From Bacteroidota bacterium (lineage in GTDB: Bacteria > Bacteroidota > Ignavibacteria > SZUA-365), in assembly GCA_003246455.1 (NCBI GenBank), contig QKAF01000130.1, positions 56,641-120,640 of the forward strand: a stretch of DNA of 64,000 bases. Direction: 5' to 3'. Position 1 is the stretch's first letter; the number at the start of each line of letters is the position of its first letter. Position numbers and translations under genes: made by a program. Positions 1 through 7,013 of this stretch are shown in pieces. The notes under the pieces were generated by a model. That model did no database searches and was not told where the DNA came from. It worked only from the letters and a program-made list of their open reading frames with translations.

Positions 1-22
1 ATAGGGGCTAAGCGGACAGATA

Positions 23-814
23 TTACCGGTTATCGGGAATCTGTTCATGCGGCTGATCTTCCGGGAGGGGACCTTCCGGGGCGGGGGGATCGAGGAGATA
101 CAGGGATGCGAGGGTGAGCGAACCCGTAATCAGGAGTTCAGGAGCTTCGGTTCCCTCGGGAGGATTGCCCAGGGCGCGTTGATCGCGCACCGTCCGGCCC
201 GGACCCGAGAGTTCCGTCACGACCCGCCATTCATCGGGAACGTGCAGCCGTACCCGGCTCAGCCGGGCTTGCAGATCGAGCCGCATCTGCTGCGTGCCCA
301 CGCCGGCCTGCGAAAGATCGCATTCCATCACCGATACCGCCGCGCGGAGTTTCCCGCCGAAAAACCGCGACGTGTCGACGAACAGGGAGACGCTTCGGAG
401 CAGGGCCGATTCATCGATTTCCATCGCATCGACGGTTTTCTCGATCACGGTGTCCTTCCCCGGTACGAGAATCAGCCAGAGACCGACGCAGATCAGAATG
501 TAGGGCCAGTACTGCGTCGGATCTCCCGGCAGCCAGCCGAGCATGATCACCTGCATCACTGCGCCGAACGCGATGTCACGGAGTCCCTTGCCGAAACTGC
601 TGCCTCCCTGGGAAAAACGGGAGACGCCGCGAACGACAAAGATCAGCGGCCAGTACATCGCCAGCAGCTCGAACAGGGAATCGAGTCCGAACCAGCCGAC
701 ATTCCCGAACAGGAGGAGAATCCCGATCAGGATAAGGGCGATGGAAAAGGGGAATGAGAAGCGTTTTTCGGCCTTGCCGTTCATCATGCTGCACAGTGGG
801 GAATGGATCTTCAA
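23..814 (-). CDS. LiaF-like (DUF5668-type) membrane protein
   Basis: The first ~110 residues hold several closely packed hydrophobic segments (FSIALILIGILLLFGNVGWFG, YWPLIFVVRG, YWPYILICVGLWLILV). This is the layout of DUF5668/LiaI-LiaF-like membrane domains. The C-terminal half is soluble and strand-rich (SLFVDTSRFFGGKLRAAVSVMECDLSQAG), like the LiaF C-terminal domain. LiaF proteins modulate envelope-stress signalling in Firmicutes; a role here is inference. The ORF as given begins at a TTG; ATG codons at 787 and 784 are equally possible starts and none has a clear ribosome site. It is transcribed away from the GbsR gene, with a shared AT-rich region between them. Confidence 0.7.
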   Translation of the reverse strand: MKIHSPLCSMMNGKAEKRFSFPFSIALILIGILLLFGNVGWFGLDSLFELLAMYWPLIFVVRGVSRFSQGGSSFGKGLRDIAFGAVMQVIMLGWLPGDPTQYWPYILICVGLWLILVPGKDTVIEKTVDAMEIDESALLRSVSLFVDTSRFFGGKLRAAVSVMECDLSQAGVGTQQMRLDLQARLSRVRLHVPDEWRVVTELSGPGRTVRDQRALGNPPEGTEAPELLITGSLTLASLYLLDPPAPEGPLPEDQPHEQIPDNR

Positions 815-938
815 ATATCGACTGCCATCTCTCCACTCGCAAGCCTCACATGAGATTTTGTGAATTTATTTTTCAGAATTATTTGAAAGTTCCGAAACAT
901 TTGTATTTTCATCACGTACCCCCGAGTCGGAGTTTTGA
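815..938. promoter_or_regulatory. AT-rich divergent intergenic region
   Basis: This 124-base gap between the leftward LiaF-like gene and the rightward GbsR gene is strikingly AT-rich compared with its surroundings (TGAATTTATTTTTCAGAATT). It must hold the promoter of the GbsR-led cassette and probably an autoregulatory operator. I could not define -35/-10 boxes with confidence: a TTTG and a TATTTG lie 19 bases apart, which only loosely resembles Bacteroidota promoters. Confidence 0.35.
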
Positions 939-1406
939 ATGAAGACACTCACATCCGCAAAGCGGCAGTTTGTCGAAGAGACTGCCAAGACCTGCGAACA
1001 GATGTTCGGTTTCTCGCGTATGGCCGGACGGATGTGGGCGGTGCTTCTGATCACGGATCAGGATTACCTCTCTTCCGATGAACTGATGGACTGCGTGGGC
1101 GCAAGCCGCGGATCGGTAAGCACGATTGCGCGGACACTCGAAAGCATCGGGCTGGTCAAGCGGGTGAGCATCAGGGGGGATCGCAAGCATTATTACCGGG
1201 CGGCGGATCCGGAATCTCTGATCCGTGCCGAACTCTCGAGCATCAAGCTGTTCGTTCAGCTGATGAATCTCGGCATCAGGGCGGTGAGCGAAGAAGATGC
1301 CGCGGCGTTCAGGCGTCTGGAGGAGATCCGCAGTCTGATGCAGTTCCTCGCCGATGAATATTCGTCGATTGTCGAACGTTGGATTAATCTCAAGGAAAAG
1401 AAATGA
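939..1406 (+). CDS. GbsR/MarR-family transcriptional regulator
   Basis: This 155-residue protein has the GbsR-type winged helix: an N-terminal helix (FVEETAKTCEQMFGFSRMAGRMWAVL), a helix-turn-helix (SSDELMDCVGASRGSVSTIARTLESIGLVKRV) and a wing (RGDRKHYYRAADPE). The C-terminal half is helical and probably dimerises. GbsR proteins are usually local repressors responding to a small ligand. Its stop overlaps the start of the LolA-like gene (ATGA, 1403-1406), so it is translationally coupled to the downstream export cassette and probably controls it. The effector is unknown. Confidence 0.85.
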   Translation: MKTLTSAKRQFVEETAKTCEQMFGFSRMAGRMWAVLLITDQDYLSSDELMDCVGASRGSVSTIARTLESIGLVKRVSIRGDRKHYYRAADPESLIRAELSSIKLFVQLMNLGIRAVSEEDAAAFRRLEEIRSLMQFLADEYSSIVERWINLKEKK

Positions 1407-2146
1407 AACGGTGCTTCATTCTATCGCTGCTTTTTCTCGCCGGCGCAGTACAGGCGCAGACGGCGGATGAAATCATCGAAAGATCGGAGAATCTCCTGCA
1501 GGGGAAAACCAGCAGGGGGACCTATGAAATGACGATCGTGACCCCGGATTACACCCGCAGCATGAAAATGGAATACTGGTGGGACGATGCGCAGGACCGA
1601 TCGCTGATCCGAACCATCGCGCCGAAGAAGGAAGCGGGCAACAAGTGGCTGAAGATCGGGAACGAAATGTGGAACTACCTCCGCGCGACGGAGACGACGA
1701 TAAAGATCCCGCCCTCGATGATGCTGCAGTCCTGGAACGGATCGGATTTCACCAATGACGATCTCGCGCGCGAATCGGACGTCACGGATGACTACACCCA
1801 CAGCATTATCGCCGAAGAAGTCATCAACGGAGAGGAGTGCTGGAAACTCGCCTCGACGCCGCGTCCCGAAGCGGCGGTGGTATGGGGCCGTCTCTACACC
1901 TGGGTTCGAAAAAAAGACTTCCTCCCGTCCATCACGCAGTACTTCGACGAGAAGGGGAAGCTCGTGCGGTACATGGTGTACTCGGATTTCAAGAAGATGG
2001 GCGGAAGAATGATACCGGGAAAGTGGTCTATGTACAACAAGGTAAAAGAAGGGCATCACACGGAATTCATCATCGATGATGTGGACTTCGATCTCGCGAT
2101 TCCCGAACGCGTCTTTTCATTCCGCGAACTCGAACGAGGAAACTGA
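1403..2146 (+). CDS. LolA-like outer membrane lipoprotein-sorting protein
   Basis: A signal peptide (MKRCFILSLLFLAGAVQAQ) is followed by a LolA-like fold of the kind annotated 'outer membrane lipoprotein-sorting protein' (PF17131 type). Typical stretches are EIIERSENLLQGKTSRGTYEM, the KEAGNKWLKIGNEMWNY region and a C-terminal VRYMVYSDFKKMGGRMIPGKW. LolA-like proteins form an open beta-barrel half-shell that carries acyl chains across the periplasm. The ABC genes directly downstream suggest that it receives or hands on a hydrophobic substrate there. It differs from classical LolA, so the substrate may not be lipoproteins. Confidence 0.8.
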   Translation: MKRCFILSLLFLAGAVQAQTADEIIERSENLLQGKTSRGTYEMTIVTPDYTRSMKMEYWWDDAQDRSLIRTIAPKKEAGNKWLKIGNEMWNYLRATETTIKIPPSMMLQSWNGSDFTNDDLARESDVTDDYTHSIIAEEVINGEECWKLASTPRPEAAVVWGRLYTWVRKKDFLPSITQYFDEKGKLVRYMVYSDFKKMGGRMIPGKWSMYNKVKEGHHTEFIIDDVDFDLAIPERVFSFRELERGN

Positions 2147-2148
2147 CG

Positions 2149-3378
2149 GTGAAACTTCTGCTCACCCTCGCATGGCGCAACCTGTGGAGGAACAAGCGCC
2201 GCACGCTCATCACCATCACCGCGGTCGTGTTCGCCACGTGGTTTTCCATTGCGATGCGCGGCATCCAGCTCGGGACATACAACGACAATATCACGTATTC
2301 CCTGAACCTGTTCTCCGGCTACGTGCAGCTGCAGCAGCCTGAATACATGGACAATCCTTCGCTGCAGAAAAGCTTTCGTTTCACCGATGACATTCGGGGG
2401 ATCCTCGATCGAGATCCGCGGGTCAGAGGGTATGCGCCGCGCGTGTACGCCGACGGCCTGATCAGCTTCGGAGATAATTCCCAGGGCGCCGCCATCTTCG
2501 GCATCTCACCCGACGTGGAGCGTCGCGTGACGCATCTCGGGCAGAAGATTCGTGAGGGACGCATGGTCGCCTCGGATACCGCCATGGAAATCGTGCTCGG
2601 CCAGACCATGCTGGAAAATCTGCGCGCGGAAATCGGTGACGAAATCGTCGTCCTTTCCCAGGGCTTCGACGGCGCGCTGGGGAACATGAAATACCGCATT
2701 GTCGGAACGATACGCACGGGCATGCAGGATTTCGATCGCAGCGGCGTGTTCATGGGTATCGATGCGCTTCAGGACCTGGTATCGATGCAGGGAAAGGTGA
2801 ATGTCGTTGCCGTGGCACTGAACGAGCTGCGAGACGTAGACGATTTCGTCGATGACATGGATGCCGTGCTCGATACGTCGAAAGTGCGGGCGCTCGGCTG
2901 GGAGGAGGTTCTGCCCGATCTCAAGCAGGGGATCGAACTGGACAACTACAGCGGGATGCTTTTCCTGGGCATTCTCCTCGTCGTCGTGGCATTCGGAATT
3001 CTCAACACCGTGCTCATGTCCGTGACAGAGCGCTTCAAGGAGTTCGGGATTCTGCTTTCCGTCGGCATGCCGCAGGGAAGGCTGGTCACGCTGGTGCTGT
3101 TCGAAACACTGTTCATCACCATGCTCGGCATCATCGTCGGGAATCTGCTCGGACTTGCGGTCAACTGGTATCTCTCGGTCAACCCGATCGTGTTTTCCGG
3201 CGACTATGCATCGATGATGGAGGAATACGGCTGGCTGCCGCAGATGAAGAGCATCGTCCGCGCGTCGAGCTTCCTCAACACCTCCTTCTCCGTACTTGTC
3301 ATCTCCATTCTCTCGTCTCTTTATCCGCTGTATCGCGTCAATTCACTCGAACCGCTCAAAGGAATCAGGTACACCTAA
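2149..3378 (+). CDS. ABC transporter permease, FtsX/MacB/LolC type
   Basis: The GTG start lies two bases after the LolA-like gene. The N-terminus TLAWRNLWRNKRRTLITITAVVFATWFSIAM is the typical first transmembrane segment of MacB/LolC permeases. A large periplasmic domain follows (about residues 50-270). A three-helix FtsX domain closes the protein (LFLGILLVVVAFGILNTVLM, ERFKEFGILLSVGMPQ, final VISILSSLYPLYRVNSLEPLKGIRYT). This family uses ATP to move substrates out of or across the inner membrane rather than importing them. It pairs with the next permease and the ATPase at 4631. Confidence 0.88.
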   Translation: MKLLLTLAWRNLWRNKRRTLITITAVVFATWFSIAMRGIQLGTYNDNITYSLNLFSGYVQLQQPEYMDNPSLQKSFRFTDDIRGILDRDPRVRGYAPRVYADGLISFGDNSQGAAIFGISPDVERRVTHLGQKIREGRMVASDTAMEIVLGQTMLENLRAEIGDEIVVLSQGFDGALGNMKYRIVGTIRTGMQDFDRSGVFMGIDALQDLVSMQGKVNVVAVALNELRDVDDFVDDMDAVLDTSKVRALGWEEVLPDLKQGIELDNYSGMLFLGILLVVVAFGILNTVLMSVTERFKEFGILLSVGMPQGRLVTLVLFETLFITMLGIIVGNLLGLAVNWYLSVNPIVFSGDYASMMEEYGWLPQMKSIVRASSFLNTSFSVLVISILSSLYPLYRVNSLEPLKGIRYT

Positions 3379-3379
3379 G

Positions 3380-4594
3380 ATGCTATTCACGATCGCCTGG
3401 AGAAACGTCTGGAGAAATCGCCGCCGGTCGCAGATCGTCATGATTTCGATCATCGTCGGTGTGGTGGCGGTAATGTTCAACGACGGACTGTCGGTGGGAA
3501 TGGTCCGCCAGATGCTGGACAATCAGATCGGTTCGCATGTGTCGCACATTCAGATCCATGCGAAGGGATTCAACGACAATCGGGTCATCCAGAACTACGT
3601 TCACAAGCCCGAACTCGTCGAACGCACGCTCGAAGGCACCCCGGGGGTGAAGGACTGGAGCAAGCGGGTGATCACGTTCGGTCTGCTCAGCAGCGCCATG
3701 AATTCATCCGGCGGCCTCATCGTGGGAGTCGACGAACGGCGGGAGCCGGAGGTAACCTCGATAAAGGCGTCGCTGACCAAGGGGAGCTATCTCAGCGGCA
3801 AGCCGCACGAAGTCGTGATCGGGCAGCGGCTCGCCAACAGGCTGAAAGTCGGCATCGGCGACAAAGTCGTCGGTATGGCGTCGGCACTGAACGGCGATGT
3901 CGGTTCGGATCTGTTCCGCGTCGTCGGCATATTTGAAACCGTCAGTTCGGAATTCGATAAGACATACATGTTCACCTCGCTCGCGAGCGCGCAGAACATG
4001 CTGGAGCTCGAGGGGAATGTCGTCGAATATGCGATCGTCATCGACGACATCGCGCAGGTCGAAGCCGTGACGGCGGAACTGCGGCGCAAGCTCGGCGCGG
4101 ATTATGAAGTGCTCAGCTACATCGACCTGCTTCCCCTGCTGGTCGCGCAGGTGGAAATGTACGGTGAGATGATGTACATCATCTACATGATCATCGGGCT
4201 GGCGATGGTGTTCGGCATCATCAATACCATGCTCATGTCCGTCTTTGAGCGGATACAGGAATTCGGTGTGCTCATGGCAATCGGAATGAAAAACAGTTAC
4301 GTTTTCCGCATGGTCATGCTCGAGGCGCTGGTGCTCGCGCTGCTCGGAACCGGGATCGGGCTTGCGATGGGCTCCGTGCTCCTGCTGATCCTGAATGCCG
4401 TGGGCATCAACCTGAGCATGTTCACGGAAGGACTCACGTCCTTCGGCGTCGGTGCGATCATCTATCCGCGGCTCACGATAGACAGTGTCATGAGCGTTGT
4501 CATCATCATTCCCGCCACGGCGCTGCTCGGTTCCATCTACCCGGCACTGAAAGCAACGCGGCTGCAGCCCGTCAGCGCGATCCGGTATGTTTAA
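3380..4594 (+). CDS. ABC transporter permease, FtsX/MacB/LolE type (second subunit)
   Basis: This is the second permease of the cassette. It starts one base after the previous stop, at MLFTIAWRNVWRNRRRSQIVMISIIVGVVAVMF. The ORF track's upstream start at 3296 lies inside the previous gene and is less likely. Architecture matches its partner: an N-terminal membrane helix, a large periplasmic domain, then FtsX helices (MYIIYMIIGLAMVFGIINTMLMSVFERIQEFGVLMAIGM) and the family ending SIYPALKATRLQPVSAIRYV. Two non-identical permeases plus a separate ATPase resemble LolCDE rather than single-chain MacB. Confidence 0.87.
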   Translation: MLFTIAWRNVWRNRRRSQIVMISIIVGVVAVMFNDGLSVGMVRQMLDNQIGSHVSHIQIHAKGFNDNRVIQNYVHKPELVERTLEGTPGVKDWSKRVITFGLLSSAMNSSGGLIVGVDERREPEVTSIKASLTKGSYLSGKPHEVVIGQRLANRLKVGIGDKVVGMASALNGDVGSDLFRVVGIFETVSSEFDKTYMFTSLASAQNMLELEGNVVEYAIVIDDIAQVEAVTAELRRKLGADYEVLSYIDLLPLLVAQVEMYGEMMYIIYMIIGLAMVFGIINTMLMSVFERIQEFGVLMAIGMKNSYVFRMVMLEALVLALLGTGIGLAMGSVLLLILNAVGINLSMFTEGLTSFGVGAIIYPRLTIDSVMSVVIIIPATALLGSIYPALKATRLQPVSAIRYV

Positions 4595-4630
4595 ACGCCT
4601 CCGTCAACGAAGCACAGGACAGAAAGAATA

Positions 4631-5314
4631 ATGGAAGTCATCCGTCTCGAACGCGTCCACAAAACCTATTCCGACAACGGTGTTCCCGTCCAGGCACTGC
4701 GCGGAATCTCCCTGCAGATCCAGCAGGGAGAATTCGTGGTCATCGCGGGTCCCTCGGGGAGCGGCAAGACCACGCTGCTCAACATCATGGGGGCACTCGA
4801 CAAGCCGACGAAAGGTGCGGTATTCCTGGAGCAGGAAGACGTCAGTCAGCTGTCGCGCGATACCATTTCCGCGATTCGACTCGAGAAGCTCGGATTCGTG
4901 TTCCAGGCCTACAATCTCATCCCGGTTCTCACTGCCATGGAGAACATCGAGTTCACGATGATGCTGCTGGGCATCGACGAGAAATCCCGGCGTTCCCGCG
5001 CCCTCGAAGTCATGCGTGAACTCGACATCGAGGAGCTCGCCGACAAGCGTCCCAACGAGATGAGCGGCGGACAGCAGCAGCGAGTGGCGGTCGCGCGCGC
5101 AATCGTCAACAATCCGTCCATCATTCTTGCCGACGAGCCGACAGCGAACCTCGACTCGGAGACGGGCGGAAATCTGCTCGACCTGATGGAGCGGATGAAC
5201 CGCGACCATAATCTGACATTCATTTTTTCTTCGCATGATCAGAAGGTCATCGATCGCGCCCGACGTCTGATCATTCTGCGAGACGGACTGATTGAAAACG
5301 ACACGGTGTTGTAA
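4631..5314 (+). CDS. ABC transporter ATP-binding protein, LolD/MacB type
   Basis: Complete nucleotide-binding subunit of 227 residues. It has a Walker A (GPSGSGKTT), Q-loop region (LGFVFQAYNLIPVLTAMENIEF), signature (MSGGQQQR), Walker B with catalytic Glu (IILADEPTANLDSETG) and an H-loop His (FSSHDQKV). The VFQxYNLIPxLTAxENIE and ADEPTANLDSxTG sequences are characteristic of the LolD/MacB/FtsE group. It follows the second permease by 36 bases and presumably energises the two-permease complex. Confidence 0.93.
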   Translation: MEVIRLERVHKTYSDNGVPVQALRGISLQIQQGEFVVIAGPSGSGKTTLLNIMGALDKPTKGAVFLEQEDVSQLSRDTISAIRLEKLGFVFQAYNLIPVLTAMENIEFTMMLLGIDEKSRRSRALEVMRELDIEELADKRPNEMSGGQQQRVAVARAIVNNPSIILADEPTANLDSETGGNLLDLMERMNRDHNLTFIFSSHDQKVIDRARRLIILRDGLIENDTVL

Positions 5315-5344
5315 ACACGATATACATAGAGAGGAGAAAGCGCC

Positions 5345-6535
5345 ATGCGACAGAACCGCATCCTTGGTCTGGGGATCATCCTATTCGCCGTAATGGCCGT
5401 GCCTGCGATCGCGCAGGTGAATTTCGAGTTTTCGGGATACATCGTCGAGCTTCCGATGTATCAGCGTCTCCCTTCCGAGATCACGTCCCTCGGAGATCTG
5501 AAAGAAGAGATGGGAGTCAATCTGACGCGTCTGCGCCTGCGGCCCACCCTGCGTCTGTGGGACGGAGCGAGCCTGTCTCTCGAACACGAGGCGGATCTGC
5601 TCTACAGTTCGCAGAGGACGCTGTTCTCCTCGACCTTCGACATGACCAATAGGCAGGCGGTCGATCTGCGCTGGCACCTCGCCGACGAGGAGCATCTCAG
5701 TCTCCAGCACTATGTCGACCGGCTGTATTTCCGGCAGAACCTGTCGTGGGGCAGCATCATCGCGGGTCGTCAGCGCATCCAGTGGGGTACCGGCCGAGTC
5801 TGGAATCCGACCGACCTATTCAACCCGATCAATCCCGCGAGCTTCGACAAGATCGAAAAAGACGGGGCGGACGCGGTATCGGTGAAAGCCTATCTCGGAT
5901 CGTTTACCGACGTGCAGGCCGTGGTGAATTTCCGGAAAGCGCGGGGACAGGCCGACGGTGCGAGCCCGGAAGACAGTACCAATTTCGGCGTACGTTTCCG
6001 AACGAACTATTTCGAGTTCGATCTCTCCGCCATGGCGGGCTGGTTCGATCGGCGTGTGATTATCGGCGGCGATTTCGCGGGAAACCTCTTTGAAGCCGGC
6101 GTGCGCGGGGAAGCGGCGATCGTGACGGAGGGAGAAGATCAGCCGAACTCCGATTACCTCCGCATGATTCTCGGCGCTGACTATCAATTCACTCCCGAGT
6201 TCTATGCGCTCATCGAGTATCTCTACAACGGCGAAGGGAATACCGATACCCGCCTGTACGAACTTTCGAGGCTCTACCAGGGGGATATTCTCAACCTCAA
6301 CACGAAGTACGTCTACCTCGGCGGCACCTATCTCGTTCATCCCCTCGTGACCGCGACGGCGGGACTGATGCAGAACCTCGGCGACGGAAGCGGGTATTTC
6401 TCGCTTATCGGCGCGTGGTCGAGTTCGGATAATTCGACGGTCAGCGCAGGATTTCTGCTCCCATACGGAGATACCGGAGACGAATACTTTTTTTATCCGA
6501 CATCCCTGTACCTGAAAGGCGAATTCTATTTCTAA
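5345..6535 (+). CDS. Outer-membrane beta-barrel protein of the export cassette
   Basis: A signal peptide (MRQNRILGLGIILFAVMAVPAIAQ) precedes about 370 residues of alternating strands, ending SLYLKGEFYF with a terminal Phe as expected for a barrel inserted by BamA. A distinctive segment, AGRQRIQWGTGRVWNPTDLF followed by NPINP, resembles the conserved GRQxxxWG region of DUF1302/alginate-export-like barrels. It lies 30 bases after the ATPase gene and has a GAGGAG ribosome site, so it looks like the last gene of the cassette. It may be the outer-membrane end of the pathway. The exact family is not certain. Confidence 0.72.
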   Translation: MRQNRILGLGIILFAVMAVPAIAQVNFEFSGYIVELPMYQRLPSEITSLGDLKEEMGVNLTRLRLRPTLRLWDGASLSLEHEADLLYSSQRTLFSSTFDMTNRQAVDLRWHLADEEHLSLQHYVDRLYFRQNLSWGSIIAGRQRIQWGTGRVWNPTDLFNPINPASFDKIEKDGADAVSVKAYLGSFTDVQAVVNFRKARGQADGASPEDSTNFGVRFRTNYFEFDLSAMAGWFDRRVIIGGDFAGNLFEAGVRGEAAIVTEGEDQPNSDYLRMILGADYQFTPEFYALIEYLYNGEGNTDTRLYELSRLYQGDILNLNTKYVYLGGTYLVHPLVTATAGLMQNLGDGSGYFSLIGAWSSSDNSTVSAGFLLPYGDTGDEYFFYPTSLYLKGEFYF

Positions 6536-6713
6536 TGAAAACGGGTTGATTTCACAGGGTATGACGGCATTTCCCCGTTCAGCGGACAATTATTCTCCGT
6601 ATTGGGGATAACCGGATGCATTGCTTCTGAAAGAGATGCCCCCTATTTTTGGAAAGCACGATGTGCACCGTGCGTTACACGAATCACTTATTACTTTCAG
6701 AAAGGTACCTGAA

Positions 6714-6944
6714 ATGATCGTAATCACTGATGATTGCATCAACTGCGCAGCATGCATCGACGAATGTCCGAGCAACGCAATTTTCGACGCTGGAACTTCG
6801 TACGAAGTCAACGGCGAAACCCGCGAGCCGATGAGCAATGACTATACGTTCAGCGTTCCCGAGCTCTGCACCATGTGCGAAGGTTACTCCGACGAGCCGA
6901 CCTGCATCGATGTGTGTCCGTCCGATGCCATCATCAACGAGTAA
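6714..6944 (+). CDS. 2[4Fe-4S] ferredoxin
   Basis: Small (76-residue) ferredoxin. Cluster motifs are CINCAACIDECP near the N-terminus and CTMCEGYSDEPTCIDVCP near the C-terminus; the longer spacing in the second motif is typical of YfhL-like/Allochromatium-type ferredoxins. I chose the ATG at 6714 (MIVITDDC) because AAAGGT lies about seven bases upstream. The ORF track's TTG at 6621 adds 31 residues unlike any ferredoxin. It is probably a cytoplasmic electron carrier and is followed by a strong terminator. Confidence 0.9.
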   Translation: MIVITDDCINCAACIDECPSNAIFDAGTSYEVNGETREPMSNDYTFSVPELCTMCEGYSDEPTCIDVCPSDAIINE

Positions 6945-6982
6945 TCCGCTTTTTCACTCGTTGATATAGAATCGAGTGTACA

Positions 6983-7013
6983 GCCGGAGAGCAATGCTCT
7001 CCGGCTTTTTTTT
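6983..7013 (+). terminator. Intrinsic terminator after the ferredoxin gene
   Basis: The hairpin GCCGGAGAGCAATGCTCTCCGGC is followed by eight T. It lies between the rightward ferredoxin and the leftward OmpA-family gene. The T-run is on the + side only, so it mainly ends the ferredoxin transcript. Confidence 0.88.
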
